Shown here piece after piece: positions 18,879 through 27,788 of a DNA stretch of 64,000 nucleotides. A program made the translations under genes and the position numbers. How positions within the stretch are numbered: position 1 is the stretch's first letter; each line of letters starts with the position of its first letter. This DNA comes from an uncultured Desulfatitalea sp. GTDB lineage: Bacteria > Desulfobacterota > Desulfobacteria > Desulfobacterales > Desulfosarcinaceae. The stretch spans positions 203,723-267,722 of the forward strand of contig CALMNL010000011.1 of NCBI GenBank assembly GCA_937868765.1. Reading direction: 5' to 3'. The notes below the pieces were generated by a model that saw nothing but the letters and a program-made list of their open reading frames with translations, did not search any database and had not been told where the DNA came from.

Positions 18879-18933
18879 GTGTAATAGGGATTAACGGTTG
18901 AACCGAAGAATAGATGAATAGAAGAAAGTTAGA

Positions 18934-20133
18934 ATGCTTCTGAGAGACAGCATATCTCTTTCCCTGAATGCGGTGGTGAGCCACCGCCTGCGCAGTTTCC
19001 TCACCGCGCTGGGGATCGCCGTGGGCATTGCCGCGGTGGTGCTGCTCACCTCCCTGGGCGAGGGAATCCATCGTTACGTCTTGTCCGAATTCACCCAGTT
19101 CGGCACCAATCTGATCGGTATCACCCCAGGCAAGATCAACACCACCGGGTTCTCCGGCGGCGTGATCAGCAATGTGCGGCCGCTGAGCCTGGCCGATGCC
19201 CTGGCCCTGGAGCGGCTGCCCCGGGTGATTGCCACCGTGCCGGTGATCCAGGGCAATGCGGCCGTGGAGTTCGAGCAGCGCAGCCGCCGGACCTACGTTT
19301 TCGGTGTAGGCGCCGCTGCACCGCAGGTGTGGCAGATCAAAGTGGCCCAGGGGCGGTTTCTGCCCGCGGACGACCCCCGCACGGCGCGGGCCTTCGTAGT
19401 GCTGGGCAGCAAGGTCAAAAACGAGCTTTTCGGCGTGCAGAACCCCCTGGGGCAGCGACTGCGCATCGGCAGCGAGCAGTACCGCATCGTGGGCGTGATG
19501 GAATCCAAGGGCCAGATGCTGGGTTTCGACCTGGATGATGCGGTCTACATCCCGGCCGGGAGGGCCATGGCGCTTTTCAACCGCAACAGCCTGATGGAGA
19601 TCGACCTGCTCTACGCGGCCGGCAGCAATTCCAAAGATGTAGCCCGTCGGGTCAAGCAGCTGCTCATCAGTCTGCATGGGGATGAGGATTTTACCGTGGT
19701 CACCCAGGACCAGATGCTGGATGTCCTGGGCTCGGTGCTCAATATCCTTACCCTGGCAGTGGGCGCCCTGGGCGGCATTTCGCTGCTGGTGGGAGGGGTG
19801 GGCATTCTCACGATCATGACCATCGCCGTCCATGAACGCACCGCCGAGATCGGCCTGCTGCGGGCCCTGGGCGCCGGTCGCGGCCAGGTGCTGGCCCTCT
19901 TCATCGGTGAAGCCACCGTCCTCTCCGGATTGGGCGGTCTGGCCGGTCTGTTGATCGGTGCGGGCGGCGCCTGGGTGCTGGGCCAGCTCGTGCCCGCCCT
20001 GCCGACCCATACGCCGTGGCGCTATGTCGTATTCGCCGAATTGCTGGCCGTTTTCATCGGGCTTCTGGCCGGTGTCTGGCCGGCCCGCCACGCCGCCCGC
20101 CTGGACCCCATCGAAGCCTTGCGGGCCGAGTGA
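18934..20133 (+). CDS. FtsX/MacB-type ABC permease, second copy
   Basis: 399 residues, same architecture as the preceding permease: TM1 in LRSFLTALGIAVGIAAVVLL, a periplasmic MacB core, C-terminal TM bundle with HERTAEIGLLRALGAGRGQ and a final ARLDPIEALRAE. The two proteins share the VVLLTSLGEG motif and overall layout but differ clearly in sequence, so they are diverged paralogues, not a recent duplication. The ribosome site is weak (AGAAAG). With one ATPase and one adaptor in the operon, a heterodimeric exporter is the simplest model. Confidence 0.9.
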   Translation: MLLRDSISLSLNAVVSHRLRSFLTALGIAVGIAAVVLLTSLGEGIHRYVLSEFTQFGTNLIGITPGKINTTGFSGGVISNVRPLSLADALALERLPRVIATVPVIQGNAAVEFEQRSRRTYVFGVGAAAPQVWQIKVAQGRFLPADDPRTARAFVVLGSKVKNELFGVQNPLGQRLRIGSEQYRIVGVMESKGQMLGFDLDDAVYIPAGRAMALFNRNSLMEIDLLYAAGSNSKDVARRVKQLLISLHGDEDFTVVTQDQMLDVLGSVLNILTLAVGALGGISLLVGGVGILTIMTIAVHERTAEIGLLRALGAGRGQVLALFIGEATVLSGLGGLAGLLIGAGGAWVLGQLVPALPTHTPWRYVVFAELLAVFIGLLAGVWPARHAARLDPIEALRAE

Positions 20134-20254
20134 AAAGGGTTTCAGGACCTTGAAAATCGGGGTTGTCAACTTTCGTCGGGCCTCCTATAGTGCAGCAGCC
20201 AAGGTATTCAGAATTTAGGAGCAGTTGATTCAATATGGTCATGCGGATCGAGGT

Positions 20255-21226
20255 ATGAGCCAAACGCCCCCGCCCTCTGTTTGTCCCGGCTGCCATGAGC
20301 CGGTCCAGTCCCACTGGCGCATCTGCCCGATGTGTGAAACCCGCTTGCAGGCCCTGGTCTGTCCGGCCTGCGCCGAACCGGTCAAGGAGAACTGGAAGCG
20401 CTGCCCCAATTGCGAGGCGCCGCTGCTCTGCCCCCACTGCCGGCGCCGTCTGGCCAGGGGGCAAACGACCTGCCCCCAATGCGGCCCCCAGGAGCAATCG
20501 ATTGAACCTGTGCAAGCGGCTGCCCATTTCACCGATGCCATCTGCGGCATCGAGATGGTGCGCGTCCCCGGCGGCTGTTTCCAGATGGGCGACACTTTCG
20601 GACAGGGCATGCCCACCGAACAGCCGGTGCGCGCCGTGACGCTCGACGATTACTACATGGGGCGGTTCGTGGTCACCCAGGGGCAGTGGCTGCGTCTGGT
20701 GCCGGAGAATCCATCCAGACACGTGGATCCGAAGCGTCCGGTGGAACAGGTGGATTGGGAGCAGGCGGTGGCGTTCGCCCGCCACTTGACCGAAGCCCAT
20801 CAGGGCCGTTATCGTTTCGACCTGCCCAGCGAGGCCCAGTGGGAGTATGCGGCCCGCAGCGGCGGCAAACAGGAACTCTATGCCGGCGGCGACCGCATCG
20901 ACGCCCTGGCCTGGTACGAAGCCAACAGCCAGGGGCAGACCCAGCCGGTGGGGACCAAGGCGCCCAATGGTTTAGAGCTCTACGATATGAGCGGTAACGT
21001 GTGGGAGTGGTGCCGGGACCATTTCGTCGAAGATGCCTACAGCCGGCCCGGCGGAAGAAATCCCGTGGTGACGGCCAAGACCCCCGACCGTGTCATCCGC
21101 GGCGGCAGTTGGCACCTGGACGCCTGGAGCGCCCGCTGCGCCCGGCGATTCAGTTGCCCCCAGGATTTCTTCGGACCGGGCCTGGGATTCAGATTGGTGA
21201 TGACGCCGTCGCCGTCCGGCGGATAG
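20255..21226 (+). CDS. Zinc-ribbon protein with SUMF1/FGE-like domain, probably non-catalytic
   Basis: 323 residues. The N-terminal 75 residues hold four CxxC units forming double zinc ribbons (CPGCHE..CPMCET, CPACAE..CPNCEA, CPHCRR..CPQCG). The rest is a formylglycine-generating-enzyme-like C-type-lectin fold with MVRVPGGCFQMGD, LPSEAQWEYAAR, MSGNVWEWCRD and VIRGGSWH. The two active cysteines of true FGE (the C-x4-C after RGGS) are not in place; the segment reads WHLDAWSARCARR, so it is probably a binding or scaffold version. ATG 20255 has GAGG very close; TTG 20225 with AGGAG upstream is an alternative. It lies 121 bases after the permease genes. Confidence 0.83.
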   Translation: MSQTPPPSVCPGCHEPVQSHWRICPMCETRLQALVCPACAEPVKENWKRCPNCEAPLLCPHCRRRLARGQTTCPQCGPQEQSIEPVQAAAHFTDAICGIEMVRVPGGCFQMGDTFGQGMPTEQPVRAVTLDDYYMGRFVVTQGQWLRLVPENPSRHVDPKRPVEQVDWEQAVAFARHLTEAHQGRYRFDLPSEAQWEYAARSGGKQELYAGGDRIDALAWYEANSQGQTQPVGTKAPNGLELYDMSGNVWEWCRDHFVEDAYSRPGGRNPVVTAKTPDRVIRGGSWHLDAWSARCARRFSCPQDFFGPGLGFRLVMTPSPSGG

Positions 21227-21272
21227 GTCCGCCGCAGCGGTTGATGGCCCAAAATAGGAGCAGAGGAGCAGC

Positions 21273-23147
21273 ATGGGCGAGACATTTACCATCAGGAACC
21301 TGGCCGACATCGAAGCCATCGAAAAGGTACCCATTTCCCAGAGGATCAAGGCCCGGAGCACCTATGAACTGATCGGCGCCGGCGCGGCCATCAATCCCGA
21401 AGCCATCGCCATGAGCTTCATCGCCGACGGTGAGAAGTACCAGACGCCCCTTCGGGTGACCTACGGCCAGTTCATGGCCAAGATCCGCCAGACGGCCAAC
21501 ATGCTGGCCGATCTGGGCGTGGGGCCCAAGGATGTGGTCACGTACCTGCTGCCCAATCTGCCCCAGACCCATTTCGTCCTGTGGGGCGCCGAAACCGCAG
21601 GCATCGCCAACCCCATCAACCCCATGCTGGAAGCAGGCGTCATCAAGGAGATCTGCCAGGCGGCCGGCACCAAGGTGCTCGTCGCGCTGGGGGATATGCC
21701 CGGCAGCGACATCTGGCCCAAGGTGGAAGCGATTCGCAAGTCGATTCCCAGCCTCAAGGCCGTGGTGCGGGTGATGGGGCCCTCGAATACTGCCGACGGT
21801 ATTTACGGCTACGAGGAGACCGTGGAACGATACGCCGGCGACCGTCTCACCTTCGACCGGGTCATCGATCCCGAAGACATCGCCTCACTCTACCATACCG
21901 GCGGCACCACCGGCCGGCCCAAGCTGGCCATGCGCAGCCACTTCAACGAGGTGGCCTTGAGCTGGGATCTCATGGCGGCCACTTCCATGCAGCCCGGCGA
22001 TCCGGTCATGGTGGGGCTGCCGCTGTTCCACTGCAACGGCACCTGCGTCACCGGTCTGCTGCCCTTCTCCCTGGGCGGCGAGGTGGTGATCCTTTCGGCG
22101 GCCGGCTATCGCAACCCCTCCATCATGAAGAACTTCTACAAGATCGTGGCGCACTTCAGGCCGGTCTTCTTCTCTTGCGTGCCCACGGTACTGTCGGTGC
22201 TGCTGGACATTCCCGTGGCCGGCGCCGATATCTCTTCCCTGCGCTACCTGATCTGCGGGGCCGCCCCCCTGAGCGTCGAACTCTTCCGCCGATTCGAGGC
22301 CCATTCGGGCATGAAGATCCTCGAAGGTTACGGCCTGACCGAATCCACCTGCGCTTCGTGCGTGAATCCCAAGGATGGCGAACGCAAGATCGGCAGCATC
22401 GGCCTGCGCCTGCCCTACCAGCAGGTCAAGGTGATGATCCTCGACGGTCAAAACCGCTATGTCCGGGATGCCGCCGTGGACGAGATCGGCGTGGTGTGCA
22501 TCAGCGGGCCCACGGCTTTCAAAGGGTATGTGGAAGAGCAGCACAACAAAGGCTTGTGGGTCAAACCGGGATGGTTCAGCACCGGCGACATGGGCCGCAT
22601 GGACAAGGACGGTTTCTTCTGGCTCACCGGCCGCCTGAAGGAGTTGATCATCCGCGGCGGGCACAATATCGATCCGGCCACCATCGAAGAGCCCCTGTAC
22701 AAAATGGGGGGCATCAAGATGGCGGCGGCCGTGGGCCGGCCGGACGCTCACGCCGGCGAAGTGCCGGTGGCCTACGTGGAACTGGCCGAGGGGTCGAGCG
22801 TCACCGAAGCGGATATCGCTCAGTGGGCCGGCACTCACATCGGCGAGCGCGCTGCCGTGCCCAAGGAGATCTACATCGTGAAACAAATTCCGCTCACCGC
22901 CGTGGGCAAGATCTTCAAGCCGGCCCTGCGCTGGGATGCCGTCAAGCGGACTTACGCCAAGGAGCTGGTCGCGCTGGGGCCATTGGCGCAATCGGTGGAG
23001 ATCTCCGTGAGCGAGGACAAGGTCCACGGCACTACCGCGGTGATCCGTATCCAGGCAGGAAAAGGTGCAGACCCCGAAAAGATCAAGAGCCGCGTGGCCG
23101 AACACCTGGCACGCTATACAGTGCACTACGACTTGGTCATCTCCTAG
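21273..23147 (+). CDS. AMP-dependent acyl-CoA synthetase
   Basis: 624 residues, full-length ANL enzyme: P-loop YHTGGTTGRPK near residue 209, A5 motif EGYGLTEST, A7 STGDMGRMDKDGFFWLTGR, the hinge RLKELIIRGGHNI, and a C-terminal A10 Lys in TAVGKIFKPALR. It activates a carboxylic or fatty acid to acyl-CoA. About 75 residues follow the A10 motif, somewhat longer than usual. The ribosome site AGGAGCAGAGGAGCAGC precedes the ATG. It lies 46 bases after the SUMF1-like gene and upstream of an outer-membrane barrel gene; together they could handle an imported hydrophobic acid, which is inference. It differs clearly from the ligase at 1-1018. Confidence 0.92.
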   Translation: MGETFTIRNLADIEAIEKVPISQRIKARSTYELIGAGAAINPEAIAMSFIADGEKYQTPLRVTYGQFMAKIRQTANMLADLGVGPKDVVTYLLPNLPQTHFVLWGAETAGIANPINPMLEAGVIKEICQAAGTKVLVALGDMPGSDIWPKVEAIRKSIPSLKAVVRVMGPSNTADGIYGYEETVERYAGDRLTFDRVIDPEDIASLYHTGGTTGRPKLAMRSHFNEVALSWDLMAATSMQPGDPVMVGLPLFHCNGTCVTGLLPFSLGGEVVILSAAGYRNPSIMKNFYKIVAHFRPVFFSCVPTVLSVLLDIPVAGADISSLRYLICGAAPLSVELFRRFEAHSGMKILEGYGLTESTCASCVNPKDGERKIGSIGLRLPYQQVKVMILDGQNRYVRDAAVDEIGVVCISGPTAFKGYVEEQHNKGLWVKPGWFSTGDMGRMDKDGFFWLTGRLKELIIRGGHNIDPATIEEPLYKMGGIKMAAAVGRPDAHAGEVPVAYVELAEGSSVTEADIAQWAGTHIGERAAVPKEIYIVKQIPLTAVGKIFKPALRWDAVKRTYAKELVALGPLAQSVEISVSEDKVHGTTAVIRIQAGKGADPEKIKSRVAEHLARYTVHYDLVIS

Positions 23148-23158
23148 AAACTCCCAAA

Positions 23159-23220
23159 CCGCTGCTCCCGCCAAAGGCAAGCCCTGAACTGCCGGGTTTC
23201 CGCCTCTGCGGGAGCAGCGG
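23159..23220 (+). terminator. Long-stem hairpin after the acyl-CoA synthetase gene
   Basis: A perfect 13-bp inverted repeat, CCGCTGCTCCCGC (23159-23171) with GCGGGAGCAGCGG (23208-23220), enclosing 36 bases. It starts 12 bases past the stop. There is no U-tract after the stem, so it is either a factor-assisted terminator or an mRNA 3' stabiliser. The remainder of the gap to 23404 has no gene. Confidence 0.5.
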
Positions 23221-23404
23221 ACAGCCTGTGAAACGGTCTCCGGCCCGGGGTTCGGTTTTGCGGGTGCAATGGCGGGGATTTTAATATATAGGAAACCGAT
23301 CCGACGACCACATCGATGCCGACTCCGGCGGGCGCAGTCCGACAGGTGTCATATACAGGCATGTCGATTCACCAAGCAGATATTGAAGGGAAAAGGAGGA
23401 GATC

Positions 23405-24361
23405 ATGAAATTGTCGCGTGCATTGGCAGGATTGAGTCTCTTTTTGCTGCTGGCCATGGGGGCCGTGCCGGCCCAGGCCTATGACCTGCCGGCGGTGAAC
23501 CTGGGGTTCACCAGTTTTCTGGACGGCGGGCCGCCGGCCGGGCCGGGGGTCTATTTTTCAGAATACATCCAGTATTATACATCCGACAAGTTCACCGATG
23601 AAAACGGTGATCGCTTGCTGCCGGATGCGGCCAACGAGGATTTGAGTGCCTGGATCAGCCTGACCCAGTTCATCTACCAGTCCGACCAGACCTTGCTGGC
23701 TGGCGGCAAGTGGGGCCTGGATGTCATCGTGCCCGTGGTAAGCTTTGACCTCGATTACGATTTCAATCCCGGTGGTTTCCCCGAAGACAACGGTACCGGC
23801 CTGGGCGACATCCTGATCGGGCCCTACCTGCAGTGGGACCCCATCATGGGCCCCAACGGCCCGCGCTTCATGCACCGGGTGGAGCTTCAGGTCATTCTGC
23901 CCACGGGCAAGTACGATGAGGACAAGGCGTTGAACCCCGGCAGCAACTTTTTCTCTTTCGATCCTTACTGGGCCGGCACCCTGTTCATCACCCCGCACTG
24001 GACCGCATCCACCCGCATCCATTATTTGTGGAACGCCGAGAACGACGACCCCAATGTCCCCGGAGCCGACGACAGCCAGGCCGGCCAGGCGGTGCATCTC
24101 AATTTCGCCACCGAATACGAGGTCATCCCGCAGAAACTGCGGGTGGGCATCAACGGCTACTATCTCAAACAGGTCACCGATTTCCAGGTGGACGGCGAAG
24201 ATGTGGATGACAGCCGGGAGCAGGTGTTCGGCATCGGCCCGGGCCTGCTGTGGCACATCAGCAAGGACGCCCACCTGTTCTTCAATACCTATTTCGAATC
24301 CATGGCCGAGAACCGACCCGAAGGGACCCGGCTCAATCTGCGCCTGGTATACCATTTCTAG
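23405..24361 (+). CDS. Outer-membrane beta-barrel protein, SphA / MetA-pathway-of-phenol-degradation type
   Basis: 318 residues: signal peptide cleaved after AQA (about residue 24), then a run of amphipathic beta strands ending in a C-terminal Phe (LRLVYHF), as expected for BAM-inserted barrels. Segments such as [36 protein letters not shown] and [15 protein letters not shown] match the SphA/PF13557 family, linked to uptake of hydrophobic or aromatic compounds. The ribosome site AAAGGAGGAG is strong. It follows the acyl-CoA synthetase gene and is closed by a strong hairpin. Substrate unknown. Confidence 0.88.
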   Translation: MKLSRALAGLSLFLLLAMGAVPAQAYDLPAVNLGFTSFLDGGPPAGPGVYFSEYIQYYTSDKFTDENGDRLLPDAANEDLSAWISLTQFIYQSDQTLLAGGKWGLDVIVPVVSFDLDYDFNPGGFPEDNGTGLGDILIGPYLQWDPIMGPNGPRFMHRVELQVILPTGKYDEDKALNPGSNFFSFDPYWAGTLFITPHWTASTRIHYLWNAENDDPNVPGADDSQAGQAVHLNFATEYEVIPQKLRVGINGYYLKQVTDFQVDGEDVDDSREQVFGIGPGLLWHISKDAHLFFNTYFESMAENRPEGTRLNLRLVYHF

Positions 24362-24377
24362 CAAGCAGCGCTTTGCG

Positions 24378-24417
24378 AATGAGAGAGGGGCGGGGATGTT
24401 CCCGCCCCTCTCTCATT
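24378..24417. terminator. Bidirectional terminator between convergent genes
   Basis: A 17-bp perfect stem (24378-24394 with 24401-24417) and a 6-base loop, centred between the barrel gene (plus, ends 24361) and the MscS-type channel gene (minus, ends 24439). The arms begin AATGAGAG and end CTCTCATT, giving short A/T ends in both directions. Confidence 0.8.
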
Positions 24418-24438
24418 ATGTCGAGAAGGCCCGAATAC

Positions 24439-26553
24439 TTACACGGATGCCGATCCCTTGAGGATTTCGCCCGGACCCGGAGAAATCGTACGCAGGTGCA
24501 CATCCCGCTGGGGAAAGGGAATCTCGATGCCGGCCTTGGCCAGTTCGTCGAAGATGGTGAAGTACAGGGAGCTGCGCACCATGCGCTCGGGGGTCGTCTT
24601 GACGTTGATCCAGACCATCAGGTTGAAATTGATGGCGTTGTCCCCATAGGTGTCGAAACGCACCACGGGTGGTTTTTCTTTTGAGATAGTGGGTTCGGCC
24701 TGGGCGGCGGCCAGCAGAATGCGCTCCACTTCACGGGGATTGGCATTGTAGCTCACGCCCACCGGCACCGTGATGCAGATCAAGGGAGAACCCAGGGAGT
24801 AGTTGACCAGGGTGCCGTTGACCAGTTCGGTATTGGGGATCAGGTACTCGATCCCCATGCGGGTGCGCACCTGGGTGGCGCGCAGGAAGATGTCCGTGAC
24901 CATGCCCATGGTGCCCGAGACTTCGATCCAGTCCCCCTTGCGCAGCTTGCCGCCGAAGATCAGGGTGAAACCGCTGATCAGATTGGCGGCAAAGGTCTGC
25001 AGGCCCATGCCGATGCCGATGCCGATGGCGCCGGCGAACACCAGCAGGAAGCGCAGGTCCAGTCCCACCACGTTCAACGCCACCAGAAAACCGATGGCCA
25101 GCAGCAGATACTTGAGAAAGGTGTTCAGCGCGTATCCCAGGCCGGGTTCGATGCCCACGGCGGGGTAGATGCGGTAATCCAGGTAGGCCTGGGAAAAGCG
25201 CGAGAGAAATACGAAGAAGACCACGATCAACGCAGCCTTGATGAACACCCACATGGTCACGCCGTTCTGGCCCAGCATGAACACCGGAAAGGACATCATC
25301 TGTTCCAGCGGGCCCAAAAGCCCCAGCAGGTTGAGCACGATCATGACGGTTCCCAGGATCGTCCCATAGACCAGCAGATTCTTGATCGAGCGGAAGGCCA
25401 GGTGGGCGGCCTCGTCTTCCGGGTCGGTGCGCTGGTGCCGGCGTTCCAGGGCGTTGATCGTCAGGTGATAGACCACCATGATGAGCAGGTATGCGGCCAC
25501 CGAAGACCAGATCTTGGCCAGCAGCACCTGGCCTAATGTCCGGTACCCCAGACTCCAGAGCAGCGCCAGCAACAAGGACAGGACGATCAAGGGAAAGTAG
25601 AAGCGCCGGAAGATCCGCACGAATTTCTGATAGCTGCGCTGGGGCAGGTCGGGCAGCAGGGAGAGCAGCGCTTTCTTCTTGAGCGCCAGGAAGAACAGTG
25701 CCAGGACGATGGACAGGGAGATGGCGAAGCGCAGCAGGGATAGTACATCCTTGTCCAGTTTGAACGCCTCGGCCGACCAGAACAGACCGATGCCGAAGAG
25801 GATATAGAGCACTGTCAGGCGGGCGAAGCGAAAAATCGATTTGCCGTACTGGGCGGCGCCCTTGATCAGGCCATGGGTCAACAACTCCCGCAGCGATCCG
25901 ATGATCAGATCGGCGATGACCCACAACCTGATGAGCCGGCCGGTGAGTTGGAACCAGGGCGCATCGTAATGCACCAGGGCATAGAGCAAGGAAAAGACCG
26001 CCAGCAAGATCAGGGGGAGCAAGGCATCGACCACCACCTGGATGGCCGGCAGGATATAAGGATAGATTTCCTTGGGGATTCGGTTCTGGATCGGCAGGAT
26101 TTTGTGTCGGATGCTCGACATCAAACGCTTTTTGCCGATGAGGCCGGAAACCAGCAGGGCAATGAAACTCATTACCAGCAGCGAGCTCACCAGGCCCAGC
26201 AGGCGCCCCTGTTCCGCGACTATTTCCATCCATTCCGGAAAGCGCAAGGGCAGTCTCAACAGCCATATGTTCAGCTTCGTGACCGTATTCCAATCGAAGC
26301 CCAGATCTTCTCGCTGGAAAAGGGAGCGCGCCTGTTTTTCCAGTTGTTTCCGAACTTCGCCGGCCTGGCGCGCCACGGCATTGCCCATGTCTTCAGAGAG
26401 ACCGATCCTGGGCGAATCCTCCGGCTTTTCGGCGGCCTTTTCAGCCGCAACGGCCGCGGTGACAAGCGGTGCGGCCGAGAAGCAAAGGGTCAGGCAGACG
26501 CAACATGCACACAGTACCAGCCAGTAGGTTGTTTTATTCAGCGTTCGTTCCAT
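24439..26553 (-). CDS. Large MscS-family mechanosensitive channel (MscK-like)
   Basis: 704 residues: signal peptide (about 1-37), a periplasmic helical segment, about ten TM helices, then a canonical MscS core. The pore helix TM3 shows the Gly/Ala-rich packing face (FAGAIGIGIGMGLQTFAANLISG), followed by the beta domain (GDWIEVSGTMGMVTDIFLRATQV, IPNTELVNGTLVNYS) and the C-terminal alpha/beta domain. It releases osmolytes when membrane tension rises after hypo-osmotic shock. The length is intermediate between MscS (about 290) and MscK (about 1100), with a shortened periplasmic region. The ribosome site is weak (GGGGTG). It is monocistronic. Confidence 0.92.
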   Translation of the reverse strand: MERTLNKTTYWLVLCACCVCLTLCFSAAPLVTAAVAAEKAAEKPEDSPRIGLSEDMGNAVARQAGEVRKQLEKQARSLFQREDLGFDWNTVTKLNIWLLRLPLRFPEWMEIVAEQGRLLGLVSSLLVMSFIALLVSGLIGKKRLMSSIRHKILPIQNRIPKEIYPYILPAIQVVVDALLPLILLAVFSLLYALVHYDAPWFQLTGRLIRLWVIADLIIGSLRELLTHGLIKGAAQYGKSIFRFARLTVLYILFGIGLFWSAEAFKLDKDVLSLLRFAISLSIVLALFFLALKKKALLSLLPDLPQRSYQKFVRIFRRFYFPLIVLSLLLALLWSLGYRTLGQVLLAKIWSSVAAYLLIMVVYHLTINALERRHQRTDPEDEAAHLAFRSIKNLLVYGTILGTVMIVLNLLGLLGPLEQMMSFPVFMLGQNGVTMWVFIKAALIVVFFVFLSRFSQAYLDYRIYPAVGIEPGLGYALNTFLKYLLLAIGFLVALNVVGLDLRFLLVFAGAIGIGIGMGLQTFAANLISGFTLIFGGKLRKGDWIEVSGTMGMVTDIFLRATQVRTRMGIEYLIPNTELVNGTLVNYSLGSPLICITVPVGVSYNANPREVERILLAAAQAEPTISKEKPPVVRFDTYGDNAINFNLMVWINVKTTPERMVRSSLYFTIFDELAKAGIEIPFPQRDVHLRTISPGPGEILKGSASV

Positions 26554-26851
26554 AGAAACACCCCATTAAATCTCAAAGGAATATCCTCGGCGGCACATGG
26601 CCCCATAACCTGCGGATGAGGGCGCATACTATTCAATTGCTTCCAAGAGCGTCAACACAAGAGTGTGGTTCCGTCATCGGACCTGGTCCCCGGCCTTTTC
26701 TGAGGGCGGTTGCACCGGATTGAAATAATTTTTTAAAGTGTAATCTTTCAGGTGCGTTGTTTCGTCTCAAGGCCGCGGCAAGGCCGGTCGCCGGACCCGG
26801 CCGTGGGACAAGTTCGGCTTCAGTTCATAAAATCAAGCCCGATGCGAGTAG

Positions 26852-27325
26852 GCAGAGGGCGACCAGGAGGGGGTCATCATCGTCTCCCCCCAGGGGATCA
26901 AGGGGCATTGGGACGACGGGCGCGGTGTGGTTTTCCAGAGATGCAACGATATCTCCCGGTTGGTTGACGTGGACTTCTTTCCCGGGCTCATCGATCAATT
27001 CATCGCCAGGGGCGAGACCGACCGCCGCCGCATCTACATCACCGGCTTATCCAACGGCGGCATGATGACCCATCGCCTCGGCATCGAGCTGTCCGACAAG
27101 CTGGCGGCCATCGCACCGGTGATTGCCAACATCCCCGCAAGGCTTGCCAACCGCAGACCGGCACGGCCGCTTTCGGTGCTGATCACGAACGGTACCGCGG
27201 ATCCGATCATCCCCTGGGGCGGCGGCGAAATGCGCAAACTGGGGCGGGACTATGGCAAGGTCCTGTCCACGCCCGAAGACGCGCCATCCAGCTCCGAAAC
27301 GTTCTCTATGCTTTCGGGTCGTTGA
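26852..27325 (+). pseudogene. Remnant of a polyhydroxybutyrate depolymerase/LpqC-type esterase
   Basis: An open frame of 157 codons with no start codon in its recognisable part. It reads EGVIIVSPQGIKGHWDDGR and then the nucleophile motif YITGLSNGGMMTHRL (GLSNGG) and the Asp region LITNGTADPIIPWGGG of the esterase family. A TAG stop lies immediately upstream (26849-26851), so the signal peptide and first beta strands are missing. After GKVLSTPE the homology stops and an unrelated tail runs to 27325, overlapping the end of the CBS gene, so the His-containing C-terminus is also lost. It is a decayed internal fragment. Confidence 0.78.
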
Positions 27326-27788
27326 GCTTGGTAAAAAGGTGGTGATAGATGTCCGAGATATAGACGATTCCGACCGGCTTCTGGCCCTCGAGCACCGGCA
27401 GGCGGCGGTACTTGTTGCGCACCATGCGGTCGAGCAGCACCATCAGGTGTTCATCCGGTGAAGCCCAGACGACGTTGGTGCTCATGATTTGTTTGACTTT
27501 CTTTTTTTTGAGTTCGCTGACCAGATTGAGCAGTTGCCCCCGCCATTCAATCTCTTCGACCCTGAAGCCGAAATTCAGAAACGAGGGGCGTAAGTGGTAG
27601 AGGATGTCGAACATGGTGACGACGCCGGCCAATTCGCTGGAACTGTCCACGACGATGAGGCTGACTGTCTTGTGGCCCGTGGCCCGGACTCTGCCGTTCA
27701 AGATCATCTCGATGGCTTCGCTCGCCGGTGCACTGGAGTGAATCTTGTCGAATTCCTTCACCATGATGTCTCGCGCCAGAAATGTCAT
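27306..27788 (-). CDS. CBS-domain pair protein
   Basis: 160 residues made almost entirely of two CBS motifs: about 5-65 (ARDIMVKEFDKIHSSAPASE, SLIVVDSSSELAGVVTMFDIL) and about 95-155 (VKQIMSTNVVWASPDEHL, RRLPVLEGQKPVGIVYISDI). A Bateman module of this kind usually binds adenosine nucleotides or S-adenosylmethionine and acts as a sensor. ATG 27788 overlaps the stop of the amidase gene by 4 bases and has AAGGAG upstream. Being coupled to a methionine-type transaminase and an omega-amidase, it may sense an adenosyl ligand from methionine metabolism; that is inference. Confidence 0.88.
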   Translation of the reverse strand: MTFLARDIMVKEFDKIHSSAPASEAIEMILNGRVRATGHKTVSLIVVDSSSELAGVVTMFDILYHLRPSFLNFGFRVEEIEWRGQLLNLVSELKKKKVKQIMSTNVVWASPDEHLMVLLDRMVRNKYRRLPVLEGQKPVGIVYISDIYHHLFTKLNDPKA

